The notes: generated from the letters alone by a model not told the origin. Counted from the stretch's first letter, positions 1 through 7,642 are shown. The stretch: 16,239 nucleotides of DNA from a bacterium UBA2219 (GCA_002327765.1 DCUH01000009.1:1-16239), one strand, 5' to 3'. Translations and numbers: made by a program.

Positions 1-1
1 C

Positions 2-1207
2 GCAGCCGCGAGCAAGACGGGGTATGCCCTCTCCGCGGCGGGGATCCAGGCGATCTGGGACGCCCTTTCCTCCGCGCTGACGACGGCCGGCAGCATCGGG
101 AAGCGCCTCGTGGACTACCTCACGGGAGACGTCTTCGGGCGCCTGGGGGCCCCGGCGGGGGCGTCCGTGAGCGCGGACGTCGCCGCGGTGAAGTCCGACA
201 CGGCGGCGGTCCTGGTCGATACCGGCACCTCCGGCGTGATCGTGGCGACGAACAGCGACAAGACCGGGTACTCCCTCGCATCAGCCCCGCCCACGGCGGC
301 CGCCATCGCGGACGCCGTTTGGGACGAGGCCTCCGCGGGGCACACCGACGCCGGCAAGGCGGGGGCGCAGCTGTGGACCGACATCGACGCCATCCTTGCC
401 GATACCGACGTGATTGGTGCGGCGGGAGCAGGGCTGACCGCTGTTCCGTGGAACGCTGCCTGGGATGCCGAGGTGCAGTCGGAGTGCACGGACGCTCTGA
501 ATGCCTTTGACCCGCCGACGAAGGCGGAGATGGATACCGGCCTGGACGCTCTGCCGACGGCGGCGGAGATCAAGACGGCGGTCGAAGCGGCGGGGTCGTC
601 CCTCGCGCTCATCAAGGCAAAGACCGATAACCTCCCGGCGTCCCCGGCGGCGGTCGGGTCGCAGATGGACCTCGTCAACGCCCCGAACGCGACAGCGATA
701 GCCGCGCTCCAGGCCGGGCTCGCGCTTGACGCCACGGTGGCGAAGGCGGCGACCGTCGCCCTGGACGCAACCGTCGCGAAGGACGCGACGGTGATGAAGG
801 CGGCGTCCTATACCGCCCCCGACAACGCGGGGATCGCCGCGCTGCCTCTGCTCGCCGAGATCGAGGCCTCCGCCGTCCTGGCGAAAGAGGCCTCGGTGGC
901 AACCGTCGATGGGGTCGTCGACGCGATCAAGGCGAAGACGGACAACCTGCCCGCCTCCCCCGCGGCCGCGGGGGATTCCATGGCGCTGACCTCCGCCGCG
1001 GTCGACGCGATCCTCGACGAGGCCTTCGAGGGAACCACGACCTTCCGGCAGGCGCTCCGGGCGCTCATGTCGGTCCTCGCCGGGAAAAGCGGTGGGGGCG
1101 GGACGGATACGCTCACCTTCCAGGACCTCGGGGACACCAAGGCGAGGATCACGGCGACGGTGGATGAAAACGGCAACCGGACCACCGTGGTCCTGGATCT
1201 GACCTGA
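2..1207 (+). CDS. Ala-rich repeat phage tail/fibre-associated protein (5' partial)
   Basis: The reading frame is open from the first bases of the window to TGA 1205-1207, so the true start lies upstream. A GTG at 110 sits inside this continuous frame and is not credible as the start. The visible 401 residues are rich in Ala, Asp, Thr and Val and are built of loose repeats. A KTGY-(S/A)-LS/AS-...-AxW-D motif occurs at about nt 14 and nt 260. The motif IKAKTDNLPASPAA occurs twice, at 611-652 and 926-967. LDATVAK units lie at 725-799. The C-terminus, after a Gly-rich hinge near nt 1090, forms a short predicted beta domain ending at VVLDLT. From memory, such motifs are common in phage tail or baseplate-associated and fibre proteins of environmental Caudoviricetes. 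A structural, probably appendage, role is inferred. It overlaps the next gene by one base (TGATG), which suggests translational coupling. No catalytic motif is seen. Confidence 0.75.
   Translation, partial: AAASKTGYALSAAGIQAIWDALSSALTTAGSIGKRLVDYLTGDVFGRLGAPAGASVSADVAAVKSDTAAVLVDTGTSGVIVATNSDKTGYSLASAPPTAAAIADAVWDEASAGHTDAGKAGAQLWTDIDAILADTDVIGAAGAGLTAVPWNAAWDAEVQSECTDALNAFDPPTKAEMDTGLDALPTAAEIKTAVEAAGSSLALIKAKTDNLPASPAAVGSQMDLVNAPNATAIAALQAGLALDATVAKAATVALDATVAKDATVMKAASYTAPDNAGIAALPLLAEIEASAVLAKEASVATVDGVVDAIKAKTDNLPASPAAAGDSMALTSAAVDAILDEAFEGTTTFRQALRALMSVLAGKSGGGGTDTLTFQDLGDTKARITATVDENGNRTTVVLDLT
611..967 (+). repeat. Protein-level direct repeat IKAKTDNLPASPAA (two copies)
   Basis: The 14 residues IKAKTDNLPASPAA are encoded at 611-652 and again at 926-967. 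The peptides are identical but many third codon positions differ, so the copies are old or are kept by protein-level selection. Between them, at 725-799, are shorter units of the form LDATVAK. This is typical of elongated, trimeric or coiled fibre shafts; the structural interpretation is inferred. Confidence 0.85.
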
Positions 1208-1344
1208 TGCCCGCCGGCTACTGGCAGATCGCGGCGTTCCCGGCCGGGTACTGGGCGGTCGGGTACTGGCCGGTCTTTGGTTCCGGGGAGCCCGAAGTTG
1301 TCACAGGAGTGTTCTTGCCGACGTTCCGCAGAAGGAGGCGCTAA
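1207..1344 (+). CDS. Tyr-Trp repeat mini-protein, phage structural-region small ORF
   Basis: A 45-codon ORF starts at ATG 1207 (one-base overlap with the upstream stop, TGATG) and ends at TAA 1342-1344. The N-terminal half repeats a Gly-Tyr-Trp unit three times (PAGYWQ, PAGYWAV, GYWPVF). The C-terminus is basic and ends in five arginines. No enzyme or membrane signature is present. I recall similar tiny 'xGYWxxxYW' proteins next to tail or fibre genes in many phages; their function is unknown to me. The tight overlap and the strong ribosome site for the following gene, placed inside its last codons, argue that it is a real member of the operon. A virion decoration or fibre-assembly role is possible but unproven. 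It is too short for most gene finders. Confidence 0.65.
   Translation: MPAGYWQIAAFPAGYWAVGYWPVFGSGEPEVVTGVFLPTFRRRRR
1332..1338 (+). promoter_or_regulatory. Strong Shine-Dalgarno AAGGAGG for the 1347 gene
   Basis: AAGGAGG lies 8 bases before ATG 1347 and inside the last codons of the Tyr-Trp mini-protein. It fixes 1347 as the start and indicates a high translation rate for the fibre-like protein. Confidence 0.8.
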
Positions 1345-1346
1345 CC

Positions 1347-1964
1347 ATGACTCGTTGGAAGATCACCGTTGTCGCGATGATCCTGGTGTTCTCGGCGGCC
1401 GTCGCCGGCGCCCGGCTCTGGTACACGGAGGACTTCTCCCTGGGCACCAGCACCTCCGTGACCTCCACGGGGCTGCCGCTGACCAGCTTCAACGCCTCCA
1501 GACTGCCGCTGACCACCGGGAGCAACGTCGAAGCGGAGATCGTCTCCCTGCGCGCCCAGGTCGTCGCGCTGCAAGCGGCTGTAGCGACGAAGGCCCCCCT
1601 GGACTCCCCGACCTTCACCGGGCCCGTGATCCTACCGGCGACCACCACCATCGGCGTCGTAAGCGGGACAGAGATCGCCTACCTGGACGGGGCCAGCTCC
1701 GGGCTGCAGGCGCAGCTGAACGCGAAGGCTGCCAACGAAAACGCGGTGATCACCGGGTCCCTTACGGTCACGGGAGAGGTCAACGCGCCGCAGTTCAACG
1801 GATCGGAGTCCGGGGATCACTACGCGCACCTGGGGAACGACAACGACATCACCATCCCGTCGACCGACAACGCGGGGCTGATCTGGTACAACCGGACGCT
1901 CGCGAAGTGGCGGGTCACCAACGACAACGCCGGGACGGTCGCCGACCTGACGGTGACGCCGTAG
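1347..1964 (+). CDS. Small fibre-like protein with N-terminal signal/anchor segment
   Basis: This is a 205-residue protein. Residues 1-22 form a basic-hydrophobic leader (MTRWK then an Ala/Val/Ile/Leu/Phe stretch ending AVAGA), which resembles a Sec signal peptide or single membrane anchor. Residues 62-83 form a short heptad-like helix (EAEIVSLRAQVVALQAAVA). After it come fibre-type sequences: DSPTFTGPV at about residue 86, a GTEIAYLDGA...LQAQLNAKA segment, and SLTVTGEVNAPQF. The C-terminal part (DNAGLIWYNRTLAKWRVTND) resembles the tip region of small tail-fibre-like proteins. DSPTFTGxV and the LDG...LQAQL pattern are well known in phage tail fibres. It follows the mini-protein closely and abuts the 1965 gene. 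An appendage or adhesin role is inferred. A leader peptide on a virion protein is unusual, so it may instead be shown on the host envelope. Confidence 0.7.
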   Translation: MTRWKITVVAMILVFSAAVAGARLWYTEDFSLGTSTSVTSTGLPLTSFNASRLPLTTGSNVEAEIVSLRAQVVALQAAVATKAPLDSPTFTGPVILPATTTIGVVSGTEIAYLDGASSGLQAQLNAKAANENAVITGSLTVTGEVNAPQFNGSESGDHYAHLGNDNDITIPSTDNAGLIWYNRTLAKWRVTNDNAGTVADLTVTP

Positions 1965-2324
1965 ATGGGGCGGACCGCGTATCCGAAAATCATGATCACC
2001 CGGGAGGAGAAGCGACTGTTGGTGCAATCCGGTGTCTCCGAAAGCGCGGCCCGGAACTGGTTTTTCAAAATCTCCGGCCCTCCTCCGTCGATGTACGACC
2101 ACATCGAGGACGTGACCGGGCGCCCCATCGAGATCTCGGACGAAGAATCGGCGCCGGCGCGGACGGCCGAGCAGGGGCCTCCTCCTCCCGGAGGGTTCTG
2201 CTGGATGGGGTTCGAGGTCTGGGAGGTGTATGGGATCACCCGGGAGCGAACCTGCGAACTGTGCGAGCAGGCGAAGCGGCAGAAACCGGAATGCCTGAGG
2301 GCGTCTCTGGAGGCGGTGGCATGA
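1965..2324 (+). CDS. Hypothetical 119-residue phage protein with Cys cluster
   Basis: I do not recognise this family. The ATG at 1965 directly follows the TAG of the upstream gene. No good Shine-Dalgarno is visible, so coupling is likely. An in-frame ATG at 1992 (residue 10) is an alternative start. Residues about 11-50 (EEKRLLVQSGVSESAARNWF followed by an amphipathic stretch) could form a helix-turn-helix of Cro/YdaS-like type, but the match is weak. A Pro/Gly linker follows. The C-terminal third is aromatic (CWMGFEVWEVYG) and contains CELC plus another Cys, giving four cysteines that could bind a metal. The stop overlaps the next start by four bases (ATGA), so it sits firmly in the structural operon. 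It could be a small regulator, a zinc-binding accessory protein or an assembly factor. Confidence 0.6.
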   Translation: MGRTAYPKIMITREEKRLLVQSGVSESAARNWFFKISGPPPSMYDHIEDVTGRPIEISDEESAPARTAEQGPPPPGGFCWMGFEVWEVYGITRERTCELCEQAKRQKPECLRASLEAVA

Positions 2325-4069
2325 AGAAGATAGCGGCTTTCGCGGTCCTGCTCCTGGCGGTTCCCCTGCTTGCTTTCGCGGATCAGGTGTACTGGGCGCC
2401 GTCCACGACGACGACCTCCGGCTACACGTTCACGTCGGCCGAGATGGCGACGATGAAATACTACGTCCGGATCGACAAGCCCAACCCGCGGGACGCCGTG
2501 GGGTCCACGGGCTGGAATCAGGCCGGCACCTGGTATTACGTCGGGGAGGCGGTCGGGGTGACCTCCTGGCCGTCGAACAACAACCTGTCCGCGCTGTTCG
2601 TTTCCTACGGCTTCGCGGGGCAGGCGGTCCGGATCACCGTCTCGCAGGCGTTCAACGACAACGGCGTGGAGCGGGATTCCCAGCTGTCCAACGTCTGGAC
2701 CTGGACTTCCGACGGCACGCCGCCGTTCGTGTCCAACTTCTCCCCGGCCAGCGGGGCGACCGGGGTGCCGGACAACACGACCTCGTTCTCCTTCCAGTAC
2801 GGGGACACGGGGCTCTATTCCGCCGGGGCGAACCTCTCCGCGCTGTCGGTCTCCTGCCCGGGGTACGCCCCCGCGGCGAAGACCTGCGCGTCGGGGGGTG
2901 CGGTCGGTGCGGCCCCGCTGACCTGCTCCGGGACGCCGGCGCTCTACACGGTCACATTCCCTGGCTTGTCGCTTGCCGCCGACAACGTGGTCACTTGCAC
3001 GATCACGGGGGCCGACCTCGAGGATCCGGCGAACACGCTCTCGGCGACGTATTCCTTCACGGTGGCCGCGGCGTCCCCGGTTCCCCTGTCGATCGACACG
3101 ACGACGCTTCCGGACGCCCGCGTGGGCGTCTCCTACACGGCGCCGATCTTGGTCTCCGGCGGGCAGCCGCCCTATGTATGCGACAACACGGTCGGTTCGC
3201 TCCCCCCGGGAATCCCGCTGGCCTCCGCCTGCGCGGGGTTCGGCCCTGGGGTGCCGACGGAGGCGGGGACGTACAACATCACACTGGAGGCGACCGACGC
3301 CCAGGGCGCGACGGACACCCAGGCGCTTTCCCTGACGGTCCTGCCGGCGGCCCCCGGAGGGCAGTTCACGCTGACGGTGGCGTCCGACAACGACACCTAC
3401 ATCAACCAGGGCTCCCCGGCGGTGAACTACTCGACGGAAGACTCTCTGCGAGCGTACGTCTGGCCGGAGCGGGTGGAGGCGAACACCATCCTGGACAAGG
3501 GGAAAACCTCCGATCTGCCCGACAACGTGTCGCTCGTGCGGTCGGTGTACCGGGTCTACCAGACGGGGTACGACGGCGCAGGCATCGACAACCTGGTCCT
3601 CTATGTTCGCCCGGTGACCGGGACGGTGAACCCGGACAACGTGACCTGGGAGAATTTCTCCGGGTACACGGGCGCCGCGGTGTCGTCGACGACCGTCCGG
3701 TTGACGGAGGGCTGGGTGGAATTCGACGTCACTGCGGTCGCCCAAAGTGCGTACGCAGCCAGCAAGGCGGACTACCTGGTGTCGATCGGCTCCGGAACGC
3801 TGGGGGCCAGGGATCAGAACCGGATCTTCGCATCCTCGCAGCACTCCGACCCCGCGAAGCGCCCGCATACGGTCCACACGTATATGCTGCTGACGTCTGA
3901 GGGGGGGGATTCCGTGCCGGCAAAGGGGAAGTTCCGGTTTGGACCCGGCTCCAACCCGAAGCATTTCTCCTGCGTCGAGTCCCCGGAGCCGCTGCAGTAC
4001 AGCTCGGCGGTCTGGAAAATCAAGAAGTACGGAACTCGTCCGGAAATCTGGGTGGAGGTCGAACAATGA
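2321..4069 (+). CDS. Exported multi-domain protein: signal peptide, Ig-like modules, DNRLRE-like domain
   Basis: A 582-residue protein starts at ATG 2321, with GGAGG (2309-2313) seven bases before it. Residues 1-20 are a classical signal peptide (MKK, Leu/Ala/Val core, AFA-D cleavage pattern). Residues about 21-130 look like a fibronectin-III/beta-sandwich module. Residues about 134-252 (PPFVSNFSPASGATGVPD start) resemble an SbsA-type bacterial Ig-like domain with several cysteines. Residues about 254-345 resemble the He_PIG putative Ig fold (VGVSYTAPI, SLPPGIPL, EAGTYNITLEATDAQG). Residues about 348-520 resemble the DNRLRE/CBM96-like domain of secreted surface proteins (DNDTYINQGSP, ...GWVEFDVTAVAQ, KRPHTV). 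These family names come from recalled motifs, not searches. Overlaps of four bases on both sides place it between the fibre genes and the tail-tube genes. A carbohydrate- or surface-binding role, on the virion or the host envelope, is inferred. Confidence 0.75.
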   Translation: MKKIAAFAVLLLAVPLLAFADQVYWAPSTTTTSGYTFTSAEMATMKYYVRIDKPNPRDAVGSTGWNQAGTWYYVGEAVGVTSWPSNNNLSALFVSYGFAGQAVRITVSQAFNDNGVERDSQLSNVWTWTSDGTPPFVSNFSPASGATGVPDNTTSFSFQYGDTGLYSAGANLSALSVSCPGYAPAAKTCASGGAVGAAPLTCSGTPALYTVTFPGLSLAADNVVTCTITGADLEDPANTLSATYSFTVAAASPVPLSIDTTTLPDARVGVSYTAPILVSGGQPPYVCDNTVGSLPPGIPLASACAGFGPGVPTEAGTYNITLEATDAQGATDTQALSLTVLPAAPGGQFTLTVASDNDTYINQGSPAVNYSTEDSLRAYVWPERVEANTILDKGKTSDLPDNVSLVRSVYRVYQTGYDGAGIDNLVLYVRPVTGTVNPDNVTWENFSGYTGAAVSSTTVRLTEGWVEFDVTAVAQSAYAASKADYLVSIGSGTLGARDQNRIFASSQHSDPAKRPHTVHTYMLLTSEGGDSVPAKGKFRFGPGSNPKHFSCVESPEPLQYSSAVWKIKKYGTRPEIWVEVEQ

Positions 4070-4707
4070 GTGGCGGATACGGCACCGATGCCCTGGAGGT
4101 CACCGTCGTCGCGACGACCGGCACGCCGTCGCCTTCCTCGCCGGTGAACCTGTGCAATTCCGCGCTGGCGGACCTGGGGCAGATGCCGATCGTCTCCCTG
4201 GCCGACGACACGGACTCGGCCCGGATCTGCCTGGTCAAGTGGCCGGAGGTCCGGGACGCCGTCCTGCGTCTGCATCGCTGGCGCTGCCTGACCCGGCGGG
4301 CGCAGCTGGCACGCCTGGCGGAAGCCCCGTCGCACGGGTTCCTGTACGCCTACGCGCTGCCGTCGGACTGCTTCCGGGTGCTGGAAGCGCATTTCCCCGC
4401 GGGCACGCTGGTCAACCCCGCCTGGGCGGTCGAGGGGAGAGCGCTTCTGACCGACGAGGCGCAGGCGTACGTCTCCTATATCGCGTACGACGTCCGGGAG
4501 GACAACATCTCCCTGTTCGATTCCTCCCTCACGGCGGTGATCGTCGCGCGCCTGGCGGCGGAGATCTCCCCCGCCCTGAAATCCGCGGACCGGTTTGCCT
4601 CCCTGTGGTCGGCATACGAGCGCAAGTTCGTCGACGCGAAGGCCGTGGACGTGGCCGAGGCCTCCCGGCCGGTCGCCTCCTGCATGACCCTCCTGGGCGT
4701 GCGATGA
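4066..4707 (+). CDS. Tail tubular protein A-like adaptor (T7 gp11 position)
   Basis: This is a 213-residue protein with GGAGG (4054-4058) seven bases before the ATG. The N-terminal core NLCNSALADLGQMPIVSLAD followed by W-x-x-VRDAVLRLHRWRCLTRR, then a FLYAYALPSDCFRVL segment, is the recognisable signature of podovirus tail tubular protein A/gp11-like adaptors. The C-terminal helical segment (DSSLTAVIVARLAAEI...SLWSAYERKF) also fits. The length is close to T7 gp11 (196 aa). In T7 this protein forms a ring under the portal and joins the nozzle and the fibres. Its stop overlaps the start of the next gene by four bases (ATGA). The order adaptor then nozzle is as in T7. Confidence in the family is high. 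Confidence 0.9.
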   Translation: MSGGYGTDALEVTVVATTGTPSPSSPVNLCNSALADLGQMPIVSLADDTDSARICLVKWPEVRDAVLRLHRWRCLTRRAQLARLAEAPSHGFLYAYALPSDCFRVLEAHFPAGTLVNPAWAVEGRALLTDEAQAYVSYIAYDVREDNISLFDSSLTAVIVARLAAEISPALKSADRFASLWSAYERKFVDAKAVDVAEASRPVASCMTLLGVR

Positions 4708-7112
4708 ACCCCGTCTATAAATCCTTCAACGGCGGCGAGATCTCGCCGCTGATGGCGGGCCGGCTGGACCTGCCCAAGTATCACGACGCCTGCCTGGCCC
4801 TCGAGAACGCGATCTGCACGGTGCAGGGGCCCGCGGTGCGCCGGGGAGGGTTCCGGTACGTCGCGGAAACGAAGACCTCCTCGAAGAAATCCCGTCTGAT
4901 CCCGTTCGAGGCGGCCGCCGACGCGGCGTACGTCATCGAGGCGGGCGAGGGATACTTCCGGTTCTTCCGGGGGCTGGCCCGGGTAGAGTCCGCCGGCGCG
5001 CCGGTGGAGGTCGTCACGGCGTTCCTCGAGGCGGAGTTGTTCGACATCCACTACGCGCAGAGCGTGGACCTGCTCTACCTGGTGCACGGGCTGCACGCCC
5101 CCAGCCGGCTGTCCCGGCTGGCCGCGGACGGCACGCAGTGGACGTACGGGGACGCCCGGTACAGCCCGGCGCCGCTGTACGAGGCGGATTCGGACTACTC
5201 GGGCGGGACGATCTCGGTCTCCCCGGACGCCGTGACGGGCACGGGAGTAAAGGTCCGGGCGTCGGCGGACCTGTTCCTGGCCGCGGACAAGGACCGGATC
5301 CTGAAACATCTCGGGGGGCGGGCGTCGATCACCGCCGTCGGGTCGGCCCGGGAGGCGACGGTCGAGTTCCTGGACGACTTCCCGGCGGCGCTGGCGCCCG
5401 AGGCGGGATCGGGCAACGTCGCGACCTCGGGTACGGCTGCGTCGTTCGTGGTCGCGCACGGGCTGGCCGTCGGGAACTGGGTGCGGCTGACCGGCGGGGC
5501 GCAGGCCGGGGAAAAGAAACGCGTCGTCGGGATCGTGGACGACACGCACGCGACGCTGGAGAGCGCGTACTCCGTCGATCAGGCGGGGACGACGTGGAGC
5601 CTGGATAAGGAGATCGCTCCGGCCGGGTGGGATCTGGACGGGTCCCCGGTGGCGACGCTGACCCCCACGGTGGCCTCCCCGGTCGGGGCGATCGCAACCC
5701 TGAACCTGGCGGCGGCGGGGTGGCGCGCGGCGGACGTCACCGCGGGCAAGTACGTCAAGGTCAACTCCGGCATCGTCAAGCTGACCACCTACGCGTCGAA
5801 CACGGCGGTCTCCGGGCAGATCGTGAAGGAGCTCTCCGGCACCACGGCGGCCGCCGGCGGCGCCTGGAGCGCGGAAGTGCCGGCGTGGAACGCCTCCGAC
5901 GGGTATCCGGCGGCGATCTGCTTCAATAAGGGCCGGCAGGTTACGGGCGGCTCCGCCCGGCATCCGAACACGCTGTGGTTCTCGCAGTCCGACGACTACG
6001 AGAACCACGGCGCCGGGACCAACGCGGCGGACGCCTTCTCGCTGACGCTGACCGGCGTCGGCCGCAACCAGGTGCGCTGGCTGATGCCGGCGAAGGCGCT
6101 GCTGGGGGGCACCTCCGCGGGCGAGTTCTCGATCACGAGCGGGTCGGACGTCGCGCTGACGCCGACCAATCCGGATCCGCTGCCGGAGACGACGCACGGC
6201 AGCCGGTCCGTCATGCCCGTCAAGGTCGGGCACCTGGTGCTGTTCGTGCAGGCGCAGGGGCGGAAAGTCCGGGAGATCTCCTACGATTATCGGGCGGATA
6301 ACTACATCGCCCCGGACCTGACCCGCCTGGCGGAGCACATCACGGCGGGCGGCATCGTCGATATGGCGTATCAGCAGGAGAGCGAGTCGATCCTGTGGTG
6401 CGTCCGGTCCGATGGAGCGCTGCTGGGGCTGACCTACAACCGGGAGGAGGAGGTCTGGGGCTGGCACCGGCACGTAACCGACGGCTATTTCGAGTCCGTA
6501 GCGGTCGTCCCAGACCCGGAGAACCAGCGGGACCAGCTCTGGGTCGTGGTCCGCCGGACGATCGGCGGGGCGACGAAGCGCTACATCGAGGTCCTGGAAC
6601 CCGACCTGCCGTACGCGGACTCCTTCGTGCGGTACTCTGGGGATCCGACGACGGCGGTCTACGGGCTCTCCCACCTCGAGGGGAAGGCGGTCGACGTGGT
6701 GGCGGACGGGTTCGTGGTGCCGGGGAAGGTCGTCTCCGGCGGCTTCGTCACCCTGGATTATGCGGCCTCGGAGGTCGTCGTCGGGCTGCACTACGAATCG
6801 ACCGTGACGCCGACCCGGCCGGATTACGTCGACGATCGCGGCCGGACCACCATCGGCAAGAAGAAGCAGTGGCGCGAGGTCATCCTGCGGCTCAAGGATA
6901 CCGGGCTGTCCGGGGTGACCGTCAACGGGAAGCTCTCTCCCGCCCGGGCGGGGTCGGATCCGCTGGGGTCTCCGCCCGCGATGTTCACCGGAGACGCGGT
7001 CTGGCCGGCGAACCTGGGCACGGACAAGGACGGCATCCTGGCCGTCCGGCAGACGCTGCCGCTGCCGTTCACGCTGGTGGCGATCACCGGCGATCTCGAC
7101 GTGGGGGACTGA
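4704..7112 (+). CDS. Tail tubular protein B / stabilisation-like nozzle protein (T7 gp12 position)
   Basis: This is an 802-residue protein. The frame stays open upstream to 3939, but the ATG at 4704, overlapping the previous stop by four bases, begins the family-typical MNPVYKSFNGGEISPLMAGRL. It is followed by DLPKYHDACLALENA and VRRGGFRYV. The middle has a beta-rich inserted region (about residues 230-385). After it comes the canonical YPAAICFNKGRQVTGG...PNTLWFSQSDDYENH core (about residues 400-435). The C-terminal half is rich in beta strands and WCVRSDGALLGLTYNREEEVWGWHRH-type propeller repeats. T7 gp12 is 794 aa, a near match. In T7 the protein forms the hexameric nozzle through which DNA leaves. 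Only seven bases separate it from the gp14-like gene, so no gp13 equivalent is present here. Identification is by recalled motifs. Confidence 0.88.
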   Translation: MNPVYKSFNGGEISPLMAGRLDLPKYHDACLALENAICTVQGPAVRRGGFRYVAETKTSSKKSRLIPFEAAADAAYVIEAGEGYFRFFRGLARVESAGAPVEVVTAFLEAELFDIHYAQSVDLLYLVHGLHAPSRLSRLAADGTQWTYGDARYSPAPLYEADSDYSGGTISVSPDAVTGTGVKVRASADLFLAADKDRILKHLGGRASITAVGSAREATVEFLDDFPAALAPEAGSGNVATSGTAASFVVAHGLAVGNWVRLTGGAQAGEKKRVVGIVDDTHATLESAYSVDQAGTTWSLDKEIAPAGWDLDGSPVATLTPTVASPVGAIATLNLAAAGWRAADVTAGKYVKVNSGIVKLTTYASNTAVSGQIVKELSGTTAAAGGAWSAEVPAWNASDGYPAAICFNKGRQVTGGSARHPNTLWFSQSDDYENHGAGTNAADAFSLTLTGVGRNQVRWLMPAKALLGGTSAGEFSITSGSDVALTPTNPDPLPETTHGSRSVMPVKVGHLVLFVQAQGRKVREISYDYRADNYIAPDLTRLAEHITAGGIVDMAYQQESESILWCVRSDGALLGLTYNREEEVWGWHRHVTDGYFESVAVVPDPENQRDQLWVVVRRTIGGATKRYIEVLEPDLPYADSFVRYSGDPTTAVYGLSHLEGKAVDVVADGFVVPGKVVSGGFVTLDYAASEVVVGLHYESTVTPTRPDYVDDRGRTTIGKKKQWREVILRLKDTGLSGVTVNGKLSPARAGSDPLGSPPAMFTGDAVWPANLGTDKDGILAVRQTLPLPFTLVAITGDLDVGD

Positions 7113-7119
7113 TGAAACC

Positions 7120-7638
7120 ATGAGCTGGCTGATTCCGGGACTGCTGGCGGGGACGTCGTTTCTGAAAGGGCTGACGAAGCGCGGCGCGGCGCGGCAGTCC
7201 GCGGCCTCCGAGGAGGAGAACGCGGTCGCTGCTCGGGTCAAGGGGATCTTCGAGGAGCGGGGGATGCGGCTGGAGCAGGACGCCCTGCTGTCCCAGATCC
7301 GGAACAACGCCGCGGCCGCAGGGATCGATCCGTCCTCGGGGTCGCCGCTGGAGGCGTATCTGCAGGCGGGCCGGGAGACGGAGCTGGATATCCTGCACGC
7401 GCGCTCCAACGCCGCACGGGAGGTGGGGGCGTACCAGACCCGGGCGAAGCAGCTGCGGCGCGCGGGAGACGACGCGCTGTTCGGGTCGCTGCTGGAAGGC
7501 GCGGGCGACGTCGCGAAGTTCAACTACCTGCAGGGGGAGGCGGCGTTCAAGCCGTCGACCGGCAAGACGACGGGCAAGACCAGCCTGTCGGCGAAGAAGT
7601 ACAACCTCGACCTGCCGAAATTCACCTTCGGGAGCTGA
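7120..7638 (+). CDS. Internal virion protein, gp14-like
   Basis: This is a 172-residue protein, starting at ATG 7120 seven bases after the nozzle stop, with a G-rich stretch (GTGGGGGA, about 7101-7108) upstream. The N-terminus MSWLIPGLLAGTSFLKGLTK is hydrophobic and Gly-containing, as expected for a protein inserting in a membrane. The rest is an Ala/Glu/Arg-rich helix (SEEENAVAARVKGIFEERG..., about residues 30-150) with AAAAGIDPSSGSPLEAYLQA in the middle. Size and position match T7 gp14 (196 aa). In T7, gp14 is ejected first and forms part of the channel across the outer membrane. The call rests on synteny, length and this general pattern of a short hydrophobic start plus helices; direct sequence similarity cannot be tested here. 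Confidence 0.75.
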   Translation: MSWLIPGLLAGTSFLKGLTKRGAARQSAASEEENAVAARVKGIFEERGMRLEQDALLSQIRNNAAAAGIDPSSGSPLEAYLQAGRETELDILHARSNAAREVGAYQTRAKQLRRAGDDALFGSLLEGAGDVAKFNYLQGEAAFKPSTGKTTGKTSLSAKKYNLDLPKFTFGS

Positions 7639-7642
7639 CCTG

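Noticed and set aside
1277..2320. Upstream extension of the signal-peptide protein's open frame to 1277
   Set aside because: It runs through three supported genes in another frame and encodes Arg/Gly-rich nonsense. The ATG at 2321 has a good ribosome site and begins a clean signal peptide.
3939..4703. Upstream extension of the nozzle protein's frame to 3939
   Set aside because: It overlaps the end of the 2321 gene and the whole gp11-like gene. The family N-terminus MNPVYKSFNGGEISPL begins at 4704 with a four-base ATGA overlap.
7112..7123. Mini-ORF ATG AAA CCA TGA between the nozzle and gp14-like genes
   Set aside because: Only three codons. It overlaps both gene ends and is best read as spacer, perhaps helping ribosome re-initiation.
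4476..7523. 1015-codon open frame on the - strand, plus similar long antisense frames at 1820-4066, 7622-9157, 9553-11250 and 11944-13845
   Set aside because: These mirror genuine + strand genes in GC-rich DNA where stop codons are rare. Their products are Arg/Pro/Gly-rich with no recognisable domains, and they cut across gene borders, whereas the + strand products match known phage families.
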